The notes under the pieces: generated by a model
What the model was told of the DNA's origin: nothing
The model's database searches: none
Seen by the model: only the letters and a program-made list of their open reading frames with translations
Assembly (NCBI RefSeq): GCF_002356075.1
Contig: NZ_AP017902.1
Location: forward strand, 1 to 64,000
Reading direction: 5' to 3'
Length of the DNA: 64,000 bases
Origin: Mycoplasmopsis bovigenitalium
Lineage (GTDB): Bacteria; Bacillota_I; Bacilli_A; Mycoplasmatales; Metamycoplasmataceae
Shown here: positions 21,825 to 33,919 of the stretch, piece after piece
How positions within the stretch are numbered: the stretch's first letter is position 1
Layout: every line of letters starts with the position of its first letter
Made by a program: the position numbers and the translations under genes

Positions 21825-24800
21825 TTAGCCGATACTAAATGGGTATTGTTCTTCAATAAGATTATGATAACCACCTATTAAAATAGATGTTAGTGTATAG
21901 TGACCCTTTTGTGTTCACAAATTATCTACACCTAAAACAAATCTATTGCCTTCTGGTCTAAGTTCTTTTACAAATTGATTAAGTTCCTTGTATTGACCTT
22001 CATCATCTATAAAGACAATTTTAATAAATTTTTCTTTTAAATTAATTGGCAGCTTGTCATCACTTGTGTTGAATGAAATCCCTGTAATTCTACGATTATC
22101 ATGCATTACTTGAACATCATATAATACCGGGAAGTATGATGGATCATTAGTTTGATTAGGTTCTTCACCTTCGCTTTTGCCAACGCTAGGCGGAACTGGT
22201 ACACTATGTCCATCAGCTTGATCAGGAGAGTTCGGTGTTACTTCTTTACCATCTTGCGGACTTGGTTTAAGAGATGGATTATGTTCTGAACTAGATGGGC
22301 TTGATGGATCAGATGCACTACTAGAACCTTGGCTTCCTGTAGAAGATGGTGAATCAGCAGGGCTAGTTTGTCCACTTGTGCCTGGAACTTGGTCTTTACT
22401 ATTTTCAGTAGTTTCAGGTGAAGTTTCTGATCTACTTTGATCTGTAGATGATTCTGGTTGTTGCAATCAATCCTTATTTCCTGATGTTGATGAACTTCCA
22501 CCACCATCTTGATTTATTTCTTTTTCTTTTGTAGGTGAATCAGTACTTGGCACATTATTATCTTGTGAGCTTACTGAACCAGTTTCTGAATGATTTTCTG
22601 TATTTGAATTCTCACTATCATTTTCAGATACATTAGGTTTTGAACTTGGATTATTTGCTTCTGTGCCAACAGTGCCATTTCCTCTTGCGCCATTATCTTT
22701 TCCATTTGTAGGTGAACTACTTTCTACCGAACCTGACCCTGACCCTGACCCTGAACCTGGAACAGTATTACTATTTGGATCAGAATTATTAGGTTTTGAT
22801 TCTAATCCCGGTGTATGTTCAACTTGATTGGTATCACTTGGCTCAGATGGTTTATTTTCTATTTCAGTATCTTCACTTCCATTTTTTCCATTGTCTGCAC
22901 CATCTTGTGGTAATGGTGTTTCTGGACTTGGTTTAAGAGTTGGATCATGTTCTGAACTTGATGGACTTGATGAATCAGGTGTACCACTAGAACCTTGGCT
23001 TCCTGTGGATGACGGTGAATCACCAGGGTTAGCTTGTCCACTTGTGCCTGGAACTTGGTCTTTACTATTTTCAGTAGTTTCAGGTGAAGTTTCTGATCTA
23101 CTTTGATCTGTAGATGATTCTGGTTGTTGCAATCCATCCTTATTTCCTGATGTTGATGAACTTCCACCACCATCTTGATTTACTTCTTTTTCTTTTGTAG
23201 GTGAATCAGTGCTTGGCACATTATTATCTTGTGAGCTTACTGAACCAGTTTCTGAATGATTTTCTGTATTTGAATTCTCACTATCATTTTCAGATACATT
23301 AGGTTTTGAACTTGGATTATTTGCTTCTGTGCTAACAGTGCCATTTCCTCTTGCGCCATTATCTTTTCCATTTGTAGGTGAACTACTTTCTACCGAACCT
23401 GACCCTGACCCTGACCCTGAACCTGGAACAGTATTACTATTTGGATCAGAATTATTAGGTTTTGATTCTAATCCCGGTGTATGTTCAACTTGATTGGTAT
23501 CACTTGGCTCAGATGGTTTATTTTCTATTTCAGTATCTTCACTTCCATTTTTTCCATTGTCTGCACCATCTTGTGGTAATGGTGTTTCTGGACTTGGTTT
23601 AAGAGTTGGATCATGTTCTGAACTTGATGGACTTGATGAATCAGGTGTACCACTAGAACCTTGGCTTCCTGTGGATGACGGTGAATCACCAGGGTTAGCT
23701 TGTCCACTTGTACTCGGATCTTGGTCTTTACTATTTTCAGTAGTTATTGATGATTCGCTATTAGCATCGCCTTTCGGATCTCCTTGTTGATTATTATTAG
23801 CTGCACCAGGTTTTGAATCTGAACTATCTGAATCTGCACCAACACCAGAATTTATTTCATTATCTTTTAAAGAACCTTCACCCTTTTCAACATCACCATT
23901 ATTAACTGTAGAGTCTGGTATGTTGTGTTCTATACTTGAATCAGAATGATGTGTTCCTTGATTGCTTCCTGGTTTAGATGAACTCTCATCAACATTTGGT
24001 TTTGTTTCTATTCCATTGTTTTTATTAGTTGGTGAACCTACTTCTGATGAATTATTATCATCTTGTCCACTTGAACTATTTTTACCGCTTACATCACTAG
24101 AATTAGTTTCACTACCTGATGGATTTTTACCATTTTGATTTACTTTATTAGATGGTTGCGATCCATCACTTCCGCCATTTTCTAAATCACTATCTCCACC
24201 TGGTTTTTGTGAACCATCTTTTGAATTTTTACCATCTTTGTTATCATCTGAACTTAAACTACTATCACCAATATCACTAGAGTTTTCATTTGCACTATTT
24301 GATTGGTTTTTATTACTTTGAGTTTGATCACTATCTTTTATAGAACCATCATTTTTTGGATCTATATCTTTTTTATCTAATTTAGATGAAGAGTCAGGTT
24401 TTTCTACTGAACCTTGGTTATTATCATTTAAATTAGGTTCAGTAAGTTGATCAATTGGATCAGTTTGTGTACCAACTATTACATAAGAATCCTTAGTGTT
24501 TGGATTATTTTCAGATGGTCTTTGTAAACCTGAATTATTTCTTTGATTGGATGAATCACTACTTGTTGAATTAGCTTGAGTTGATTTATCTTTAGTTATA
24601 TTTGTTGATGAACTTAAATTATTTCAATCTGTTTGTGTACTTACATCTTTAGTTATTTTTGAACTATTTGAATCTAAATCATATGGTTTTGCTGGATCAA
24701 TATTATCAATTTGATTTTGGTTTGGATCTTTTGTTTGATCTTTGTTTACTTGTTTAGGATTTAAACCAATGCTAATAATTGAAGCTCCTGTTGCGGCCGA

Positions 24801-24863
24801 TGCAATTGCACTAGATGAAATAACTGTAGCATTAAATATAGTTCGTTTAACTGATTTTTTCAT
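21825..24863 (-). CDS. Giant Ser/Pro/Asp-rich repeat surface protein
   Basis: The 1012-aa product starts MKKSVKRTIFNATVISSSAI, a signal/anchor nearly identical to that of the gene at 32466. The mature part is almost entirely Ser, Asn, Asp, Pro, Gly and Thr, with SGSGSG and PSSTGSQGSS tracts. It contains 2.2 copies of a 222-residue repeat (about residues 374-870). Only the last 110 or so residues look globular (YFPVLYDVQVMH to the end). This resembles a stalk that displays a C-terminal domain away from the membrane. AGGAG seven bases before the ATG fixes the start. The promoter has a T15 tract. Function unknown; an adhesin or antigen is inferred. Confidence 0.75.
22255..23744 (-). repeat. 666-bp tandem repeat, 2.2 copies
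   Basis: The same text recurs at exactly 666-bp spacing, for example the GGACTTGGTTTAAGAG start at 22258, 22924 and 23590. The copies are nearly identical and in frame. Confidence 0.85.
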
Positions 24864-24949
24864 AAGATTGCTCCTATTCATATAGTTATCTAAAATAAAA
24901 TTAAATTATTATTTAACTATAATAAATATATTTATATGTTTATGCTTAA

Positions 24950-24980
24950 ATTCTAATCATTAAGCAAAAAAAAAAAAAAA
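24950..24980 (-). promoter_or_regulatory. T15-tract promoter of the Ser-rich surface gene
   Basis: On the coding (minus) strand T15 (24966-24980) is followed by ten bases and TAGAAT (24950-24955). The -35 position falls within the tract. About 190 bp from here to the start codon resemble the region upstream of 32466. Confidence 0.55.
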
Positions 24981-25242
24981 TAGCCCGCAAGCTATAAATT
25001 TTCTGGTATTTTATGAAAATACCATATTTTTGGGTGTAAACTAATAAAATAATTTTTTAGTCGCAGCGTTTGTAATAAAAAACGAATAAGTTTTGCAGAA
25101 ATTAGTTTTTTTACAATGATTTAATATAAGGGTCTTATTTTTTATAAATGGATCAGTGGGAACTATAATTAAATACCTTGGTTACAGTGTTTTAATACTA
25201 GACTAATTTTAAGTGACTCTCATTGAATCATTTTGATTGATC
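24970..25242. repeat. Left 273-bp target duplication of IS copy 3
   Basis: Identical to 27106-27378 when read base by base. It contains part of the T/A tract of the neighbouring promoter and an orphan copy of the last codons of the GA-module gene. Otherwise it holds no gene. Confidence 0.85.
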
Positions 25243-27105
25243 CCTGCGTTTCCCAGTTTTAAGCGATAAATTAATCTAATTTAACTATTTTTTTCACTCC
25301 ATACTATATATAGTATGGAATTTTTCATATTTTTTAATTTTATAATTGCATTTAATTACATTTATGATATAATAAGAATATGGAAAAACAAGATTAGATG
25401 CTATTTAATGTTCATGGAAATAAAAAGGGCGTTTTATATAAATATGTTGGCTGGTCAAACGGATTCAATAAAAATCCAACAAGATGGTTTAGTTTAGGAA
25501 ATGTAGAAAAACTACTTGAAATTAACGAAAACGCAATCGAGATAATAAAAAACAAACTTAAAAACTTCACTAGACAGGATAATCCAGATAAAGTTAAACA
25601 TGCGCTTCTACACTCGATTGAAAAAGAAAAAATCCAACATACAAGTATTTGCGTTGGCAATGAATTAATAAGTGAATTTATTGAAAAACACAACATATTT
25701 AAACAATTAAAAGCCACAAGACATAAAAATATGAATGAAATATTTAATTTCTTAGTGGCGAAAAGAATTATTAATCCCACAAGTATATACAACTCATTTA
25801 ATGAATCAGATGAATATTCAACAAATATCTTTTCTTCTAAGAATAGCTTTTATAGACTTTTAGACATTGTTCACGAAAACAAAGACCAATTGCTTTTTTC
25901 AATAAATAAATTAGTTGAATCGGAAACAAAAAGTAAATTAGATGAAATCTATTTTGATTCATCTACAGTGTATTTTGAAAGTTTTAGCCGCGAAGGACTT
26001 AGGGTTCCTGGGTATTCTAAAGATGCCAAATTCAAAGAAGATCAGATTGTGATTGGTCTTGCGTGCGACAAAAATGGTATTCCTATTTACATGAAAGTTT
26101 TCAAGGGAAATACAGGGGATTCAAGAACAATGATTCCATTTATATTAGAACTTGAAACTAAATTTGGCATAAAAAATATAACAATTATTGCTGATAGAGG
26201 GATGAGTACAAATGCAAATATCCGTTTTTTAGAACAAAGAGGACACAATTTTATAATCTCATATAGAGCAAAATCTGGTAGTCAGAATTTTAAAAATTGG
26301 ATTTTAGATCGCGAAGGATACATTGGAGATTCTGAATTTAGATACAAAGAAACAGAATATGAATCTAATTGAAAAAATACAAGATTTAATGGTAAATTAA
26401 GAAGAAGAATTGTAACTTATTCAAAAACAAGAGCAAAAAAAGATAGAGAAGATCGCGGAATTTTGATTGATAATTTCCGTAAAAAACAAGACAAAAGCGG
26501 TTATGTTGATTCAACAAAAATGTTGGGTACAAAAAAATGCAAATTCTTTAAACAAATATCTAAGTTTAAATTTGAATTAGACTTTGAAAAAGTCACAAAA
26601 GATTCTGAATTTGATGGTATCTATGTTTATGAAACAAATATTTCAAATATTTCTGCTGAAAAAATCATTGAAAAGTACGCGAACCAATGAAAAATTGAAA
26701 CAAATTTTAGAGCATTAAAAAGTTTTTTACAAATTAGACCGGTTTATGTGAGACTAGACGAACACATAATAGCACACTCAATATTATGTTTTATATCACT
26801 TGTTTTATTAAAACTTATTACTTATAAGATAAACAAGTTTTATGAGGATTATGGTGTAATTGACCATTTATCTGAACAAAAACTTATTAATATATTATCC
26901 AAACTAAGAGAAAGAGTTGATATCAACTCAAAAACAAAAGAAATCATTAAAAGACAAAGAGAAGATTCGAAAACAATAAAAGATATTTGAAGCGAATATG
27001 ATCTTATTAAAAAAATTGTAATTAAAAAATAGCATAAAAATAACGAAAAGCACTATAAATAAGGCTTATTCGTTATTTTTATTATTTGAAACTGGGAAAC
27101 TCGGG
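25243..27105 (+). mobile_element. IS1634-type insertion sequence, copy 3
   Basis: About 1863 bp with the same terminal repeats as copy 2 (CCTGCGTTTCCCAG... and ...CTGGGAAACTCGGG). It is flanked by 273-bp direct repeats, in keeping with the long variable duplications known for IS1634 of Mycoplasma mycoides. It sits between two surface genes. Confidence 0.9.
25398..27032 (+). CDS. IS1634-family transposase (copy 3)
   Basis: The 544-aa frame begins MLFNVHGNKKGVLYKY. The natural start at 25380, seven bases after the extended -10, is followed after five codons by TAG where copy 2 has TTG. Only the ATG immediately after that stop can begin a full protein, and it has no ribosome site. The DDE motifs are intact, and the C-terminus runs through to a TAG at 27030, about 20 residues longer than copy 2. 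The product could still be made by restart after the five-codon frame. The terminator hairpin is at about 27036-27080. Confidence 0.8.
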
Positions 27106-27378
27106 AAAAAAAAAAATAGCCCGCAAGCTATAAATTTTCTGGTATTTTATGAAAATACCATATTTTTGGGTGTAAACTAATAAAATAATTTTTTAGTCGC
27201 AGCGTTTGTAATAAAAAACGAATAAGTTTTGCAGAAATTAGTTTTTTTACAATGATTTAATATAAGGGTCTTATTTTTTATAAATGGATCAGTGGGAACT
27301 ATAATTAAATACCTTGGTTACAGTGTTTTAATACTAGACTAATTTTAAGTGACTCTCATTGAATCATTTTGATTGATC
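27106..27378. repeat. Right 273-bp target duplication of IS copy 3
   Basis: Matches 24970-25242. Its left edge begins with A11, against A15 in the other copy. Its right part encodes the last codons and stop of the GA-module gene. Confidence 0.85.
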
Positions 27379-30300
27379 TTTTTCAGTCGTATATGTTATT
27401 CTGTGCGCTGTATTGTTTCAATAGTTATGGTGCTCTGGTATTGTGACAACACCATATCATGTTCTTTGATCGACAATTAATTTATATTTTATATTATCTT
27501 CATCACCTGTGCTAAATATAATGCCTTTTGGGAAATAATCCCAGTGATTTGGCTGTCTAGATCTCACAGCATCAGTTTTATGGCCCTCATCAGCATTTCA
27601 ATTAATGTTGAAGTGTAAATATCTTGGACTATATCATCTATCATCTAAGTGAACTTTTGTTCTTTGATTATTGGCACTTGGGTTTTCTATTCATGCATAT
27701 GATATATGCATAATTGTATGATTGTTTCACCATACTTCACCAGTTAGAGATCATTTACCATTTCCAATTAATTCGATTATTTCTTTTTTGAACACTAATC
27801 TTTTGACATTTAATATTGAAACTTTTGATGCTTCTTTAATCGCCTCTGTATATTGGCCTAATTCTTTAACTCCATTTGTGCCAAGTCTTCTTAATAATTC
27901 TGGATTTTTAAAATCAACTCAATGTTTAAATTCATGCCATGCAGAATTTTTAATGTTTTCATTTCTTGCATGTTTGTCTAAATAGACTTTTACATTTTCT
28001 AATGATGATTTATATTGAGTCATTGCATCATTGTTTTTATCAATGCTTTGTGTCTTTATATTTAGTAAATTATTATTAAAATTAGATTCATATTCACTTT
28101 CGAGAGCAGAAATAATATTTTCGTTATTTTGCACTATTGATTGGTTAGCTATTTTTAAGTCTCGATCGCCAATGATATTATCATACTCTTTAATTCTATG
28201 AATTGTATCCTTGTATGAATTTAGTGAATCTAAATATTTATCAATGATTTTTTTATTTGCGGCCATTTCTTTATCAATTTCGGATTTTAGTTTATTAAAT
28301 GCTTCTGTATTGTGGTCTTTTTTCAATCTTTCTATGCCAATTTTATTAGTTCATTTTTCTTTATCTTTGTTTTTTAGATAGCGTGTTTCACTAACTTCTT
28401 TATTTAATTCATTGTGTTTAGTAATTAAATCAATTTTTTCAGCATATCATTTTTCAACTTCTTGGGATTTTGTTATAGCTTTATTAAATTGATTTGAATT
28501 AAATTGATGCCCTGTAAACGTTTTACTTAATTCAAGTTTTATATTGTTTAATCTATTTACATCATTTTTTAATTTTTGATTTAATGATGATAATTCGTTT
28601 TTATCTTTCATTTTGTTATCCAAATCATTAAGAATGTATGACTCAAACAATTTTTCAACATCTTGGGATAAATTATTAAATTTTGAAGTAATTTCATTGC
28701 TATATAATCTGTTATTCTTTTCGATAATTTTATCTACAGTTTCATTATTTTGTAGCATATTTTTATTGATAATTTCTTGAATATTATTAACTTGTTTTTT
28801 TATTATTTGGTCACTTTTTTCGTTAGATAGCTCAGCAATTAATTTTTTAACATTGTTTAATGAACTAATTGCAGCTTTGTGTTTAGGATAATTTTCTTTT
28901 CATTTATTAAATTCAGCTTGAACATCACTTATGTTTTGCTCTGTATCATTCTCTTTTAATTTGTTAATCAACTGGTTTTTAGCACTATCGGGTATTTGAT
29001 TATTATTTTTAGCATCATTAATTGAATTAAACAATGCAGTTTCCTTATCAAAAATATTTTTTACTTCGCCATATTTGTTGATGGCATTTTGTTCGCCATC
29101 CGTTGATTTAATTGAGTTTATTGAACTGTTTTTTGTTTCTTGTTTTAATAAACTATTTGTATTGTCTAAATTTCTAATTTTTTCTGCTTGAGCTTTTTTC
29201 TTATCATTTAATGTTTTTGCTTCTTGAAGTATTGATGTAATTTTATTGTTAGTTGCTTTTTTAATTTGCTCAATATATTTACTTTTTTCATTATTTGATA
29301 GATATTCATGTTTTTGAATGTTTAAAGTTGAATCATTTTGTTTTGATTTTAAAGCTAAATCATCATAAATTTTTTGCGCTTCTTCACGTGTAGATGCGTC
29401 TTTAATTTTTTGAATAGTTTGTTGTTTTTCATTATTAACATTACTTAATTTATTTACTTTATCAATTAAATCTTTCTTAAAGTCATTTAAAACGTTTGCA
29501 TCATGCTCAACTTTGTTGATTTGTTCTGATGTTGTGGCGTTAATTAGTTCTTTTGTTAATTTTTTAATATCATTTTGACCTAATGAATTGAAATTATTGT
29601 TGCTTTGGTCAAATTTGTTTTTTATTTCTTTTTTCTGATTTTCAAGTTTAACAAAATCATCTTTTACTTTTGTATAAGCAGTCTTTTCATCATTATTCGT
29701 TATTAATTTTTTAATATTCTGGTTAATGTATTCTTTGTCAAATAATTCTGAGTTTTTAATTGAATCAAACACATTTTGTTTTTCGGTGTTTTTCTCAGTT
29801 ATTCTTTTTACTATATTGTCAATTTCAGTGTGATTTTCAGTATTAACTTTTTCAATGTCTGCAATAATTCGCTGTTTTTCATTTTCGCTTATGAATTCTA
29901 ATTTTTCAACCTTAGATTCTGCTTCTAATTTAAGTGATTGAAGTTTATCGCCTTTTATTCTGGAAATAATTGCATCAATTGATCTTTCATTATTTTTTGA
30001 ATTTATTTCTTCAGTTACTTGTTTCAATTCTTCTGGCTTATCATTAAGAATTTTTTTGGCTAACTCAATAGCTTCGTGTTTTTTCTTTTCTAATGTTGCA
30101 TCATTACGAACCTTTGTAATTTCTTCTTCAGTTTTAGCATCTGTAAGATCTTTTGTAAGTTTTTGTTTTCTTTCATCCGAAACAAAATTTTTAGGGTCAT
30201 TGATAAGACTTTGAACTTGTTGTTTTAGGTTATTTAATTCTAAAACCTTGTTTTTTAGATCTTTTGCACTCTCCAAATCAGATTCTTTAATTTTGTTAAT

Positions 30301-32466
30301 AAATTCATTTTTAGTTTCTTCATTGAAGTTGAATTTATTGATTTCATCAACTAGTAGTTTTTTGCCATTATTTAAATTATCAGCTTCTGATTTAATATCA
30401 TTAAATTGATTATTTGCATCATTTTCAATGCTGTTGATATTTTCAACTTTTTTGATTAAAGAATTTTTTTCTTCTTCCGAAATATATTGAGTTGATAAAG
30501 AGTTTATGTGCTCTTTTACTTGCTTTTTAATTTTGTCTAATTCATTCGCTTTTTGTGTGATTTGGTCAATTTCTGCTTTAGTTGAAGCACCATTTATTTG
30601 TTGTTCAAGAAGCTCTTTTTGAGCACTATTTAAGCTTTCTAATTTTTGAATGTTATCAATTGCAGATTTTTTGGCATTATTTAATTCAATTGCTTTATCA
30701 AGAACTTTTTGTGGAGTATTATTTGGAGTTTTTGTAGCACTATTTGCATTTTTTATGTCTTCTAAAAATCTTTGTTTGTCATTGGTTGTTAAGTTTTTTA
30801 GACTATCAATTTGTGAATATTTAGATTTTTTATCATCTTGTAGCGCTTGAGCTTTATCTATTATTTCTTTGACTTTTTCTTTAGAAGATGCACTAATTAA
30901 TTCATCAATAAATGAATGTTTTTGTTCGCTTGATAAAAAGTTAAATTCATTATTAATTTTAGTTTTAGCAGCTTGTTTATCAGTGTTTAGTTCATTAATT
31001 TGTAAAATTATTTCATCAATTTGATCTTTATTTGTTGCTTGATCAATTTTATTAAAGGCTTCTTGCTTAAATTGATTATTAAATAATTCATATCCATCTT
31101 TTAGTTGTTTTTTGGCTTTTTCTTTTTCATTTATAAGATTGATATCATTTTTAATTTCTTTTAATTTGTCAACAGATTTTTCAGATTTAATTTGCGCTTT
31201 AAACGCTTCAACCTGTTCAGGCGATAAATATATTGCGTGAGCGAGTGTTGATTCAATATTTTTGTGTAATTTTTCCAATGCAATATTTGAATTATTTTGT
31301 TCATCGGTTTTTAATTTTGATAGTTGATTTAAAGCATCATCATATTTGCTTTGATTTATTCTATCTTCAATATTTTTTATATCTTTTTGCAATCTTTGAT
31401 TTGAAGAGTTATATTCCTCTACCAAAATATCAAAATCATCTGTCGAATTGATTTTATCTAATGCACTTTGTTGTTTGTTTGCTAATTCATTTAAATTTGT
31501 ATCAATTTCCGCTTTTATTTTGCTTAATTTGGCTTTTAATTCTTCTATTTTAGTATTTGAATTTGCTATAACTTGTTTTAATTCATTGTTTGAATTTAAA
31601 ATATTTTCAGGCAATTTTTCAGTTAAAGAATTTATGTAATTATGAGCATCATTAGCTACAATATTTTTCTTTTCAAAATCTGTAATAAACGCTGATATCG
31701 TAGGTAAATGCTCATTTAGTTTTGCAGAATCATTTATTTTTGCATTTAATAGTTTAATGTGCTTATTTAGCTCTTCCAAATAAGCTGTGTGGCGTTGTTC
31801 ATTTGTTCATTCATTAAATGTTTTGATTAAATCAGCAACATGTTTTTCTGCCTTTTCAACATCTTTTGCTTTTAATGCTAAATCATCAATATGGGTTTTT
31901 GAATCCATAACTTCTGCGCGCTTTTTAGCTTCTTTTAACTCATTCATTGCTTTTTGCAATTCTTCATTCGCTTCGCTTAATCCGGGAAAATTAATATCTG
32001 AAGTATTATTTAATTTTTCAATGGCTTGGTCAGAAGTATCCCTTGCTTTTTTAACAATTTTATTGATTGTATCAATATTGGTTTTTAGTGTTTCTTCTGA
32101 TTGGGTTATTTTAGTTTCAAGTTCTTCAATCTCAGTTTTGAATTTTGACAATGCCTGTTGAATTCTCTTGTAGTTTTTGTATTCATCTTTATCCAATTTT
32201 TCATAGTTGGTCATATATTCATTTAGTTTAGTTTTTGAATTATTTATAGCATTTCTCAATGTATCAACTGAGTTTTTATTTGAATCAAGAGTTTGAATAT
32301 TATTATCTACATTTTGTCTATTTGAATTGATTTCTTCAATGATTTTGTTTACTTGTCTAGGATTTAAACCATTGCCAATAATTGCAGCAGCTGTTGCACC
32401 CAGTGCAATTGCACTAGATGAAATAACTGTAGCATTAAATATAGTTCGTTTAACTGATTTTTTCAT
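27334..32466 (-). CDS. Giant GA-module surface protein
   Basis: The 1710-aa product starts MKKSVKRTIFNATVISSSAI, a signal/anchor, followed by coiled coil (residues 45-230). Roughly twelve helical repeats of 45-50 residues follow (about residues 400-1170). They have the pattern hydrophobic-SSEQKHSFIDEL-A-x-VKEIIDKAQAL, typical of GA/FIVAR-like modules known to bind albumin or other host ligands. More coiled coil comes next, and a Trp/His-rich C-terminal domain of about 200 residues. The long frame is continuous only with TGA as Trp. The TAG at 27334 lies inside the right target duplication of IS copy 3, so the insertion left the gene whole. AGGAG fixes the start. It is inferred to be a host-protein-binding adhesin. 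Confidence 0.75.
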
Positions 32467-32553
32467 AAGATTGCTCCTATTCATATAGTTAAATAAAATA
32501 AAACTAAATTATTATTTAACTATATTAAATATATTTATATATTTATTGCTTAA

Positions 32554-32585
32554 ATTCTAATAGTTAAGACAAAAAAAAAAAAAAA
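32554..32585 (-). promoter_or_regulatory. T15-tract promoter of the GA-module gene
   Basis: On the minus strand T15 (32571-32585), eleven bases, then TAGAAT (32554-32559). It is homologous to the block at 24950-24980. The sequence 32586-32868 is AT-rich and shows no gene. Confidence 0.55.
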
Positions 32586-32868
32586 TAGGACCGATTTGAC
32601 CCAAAAAAACGAAATGGAGCAATAAAAATATGGAATTTATATTGATTTTATTCATTAAATAGCCTATTCATTTAATTTTAAATTAAGTTTAATTAACACA
32701 CAAAACAAAAAAATATTAATCAAAATCTAATTATATTTTTTTGACCAAAATCAATATAAATTCAATTGAATAAAATAAAATTGATTGAAAAATAAATATT
32801 CTTTTGTTATAAATTATGAAACATATAGAATTTAACGAATCAATATCAAAAAATGGGTGCCGCAGTAG

Positions 32869-32877
32869 TGCTATAAT
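32869..32877 (+). promoter_or_regulatory. Extended -10 promoter of galE-glf
   Basis: TGCTATAAT, about 40 bases before the galE start. Confidence 0.6.
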
Positions 32878-32916
32878 TCATTCAATAAATTTATTAGCTT
32901 TATAAGAGGAGTTTTT

Positions 32917-33918
32917 ATGACTTATTTATTGATTGGCGGCGCCGGATACATAGGTAGCCATGTAGCGGAAATTATCAACAAAAGTAAAAGAGATAAAGTA
33001 GTTATTTATGATAATTTATCAACTGGTTTTAGAGAATTTGTAGAAGCTGAAAGTTCATTTTTTGAAGGTGATATTTTAGATGAAAAATCTTTAGATATTG
33101 TTTTTTCAAATCATAATATTGATGTAGTTATTTATTTAGCAGGACTAATTAAAGTTGGCGAAAGTGTTAGCGAACCATTGAGATACTACGAAACAAATAT
33201 TCAAGGTCTTGTTAATGTTTTAAGAACAATGAAAAAACACAATGTAAATAATTTCGTTTTTTCTTCATCTGCTGCAGTTTATGGCAATGACTCAAAACAT
33301 GGTGGATATTTTTACGAAGATGATGATAAAAATCCATGTAGTCCATATGGCAGAACTAAATATTTTGGCGAACAAATAATTCAAGATTTTGCAGTAGCTA
33401 ATAATGATTTTAGATATTCATTTTTAAGATATTTCAATGTTGGCGGCGCTTCAAAAAGTAAAAGAATTGGTTATTTAACAAAAAATGGATTAATGCCAAC
33501 CCACATAATTCCATCAATCAGTTATTATGCCTTTGGCCAAAGCAAAGAGTTTAAAATTTTTGGAAATGACTATAAAACTCCAGATGGAACATGCATTAGA
33601 GACTATGTTTATGTGGTTGAATTAGCTGAATTACACAAGTTAGTTGCTGAAAAAATGGTTCAAGATAATACAAATCTATACTACAACATTGGTAGTTCAA
33701 ATGGTTTTTCTAATTTAGAAATTGTTAAAACATTTGAAAAAATACTTGATCGAAATTTAGGTATTGGTTATGGACCGAGAAGAAGCGGTGACCCAGATAT
33801 TTTAATTGCCGCAAACAAAAAAATTACCAGTGAATTAAATTATCAAATCAAAAGTGACATTAATGAAATAATTTCGAGTGAAATTGAATTTAGAAAACAC
33901 CAACTAAAAAAGGACTAA
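32917..33918 (+). CDS. galE: UDP-glucose 4-epimerase
   Basis: The 333-aa product is a short-chain dehydrogenase of the extended GalE type. It has the NAD-binding GGAGYIGSH at residues 7-15, the FSSSAAVYG serine motif, and the YGRTK catalytic Tyr/Lys. It interconverts UDP-glucose and UDP-galactose in the cytoplasm. The GAGGAG site is well placed. The next gene, glf, starts one base after the stop, so the two form an operon that converts UDP-glucose to UDP-galactofuranose. Length is normal for the family. Confidence 0.93.
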   Translation: MTYLLIGGAGYIGSHVAEIINKSKRDKVVIYDNLSTGFREFVEAESSFFEGDILDEKSLDIVFSNHNIDVVIYLAGLIKVGESVSEPLRYYETNIQGLVNVLRTMKKHNVNNFVFSSSAAVYGNDSKHGGYFYEDDDKNPCSPYGRTKYFGEQIIQDFAVANNDFRYSFLRYFNVGGASKSKRIGYLTKNGLMPTHIIPSISYYAFGQSKEFKIFGNDYKTPDGTCIRDYVYVVELAELHKLVAEKMVQDNTNLYYNIGSSNGFSNLEIVKTFEKILDRNLGIGYGPRRSGDPDILIAANKKITSELNYQIKSDINEIISSEIEFRKHQLKKD

Positions 33919-33919
33919 T

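Noticed and set aside
22828-23790. Plus-strand open frames opposite the Ser-rich gene
   Set aside because: They recur with the 666-bp repeat and reflect its low-complexity composition; no ribosome site or recognisable protein.
24966-24980. A15 run as a terminator T-run
   Set aside because: No hairpin lies next to it in the needed orientation, and its distance from the -10 box matches the homologous block at 32571-32585, so a promoter role fits better.
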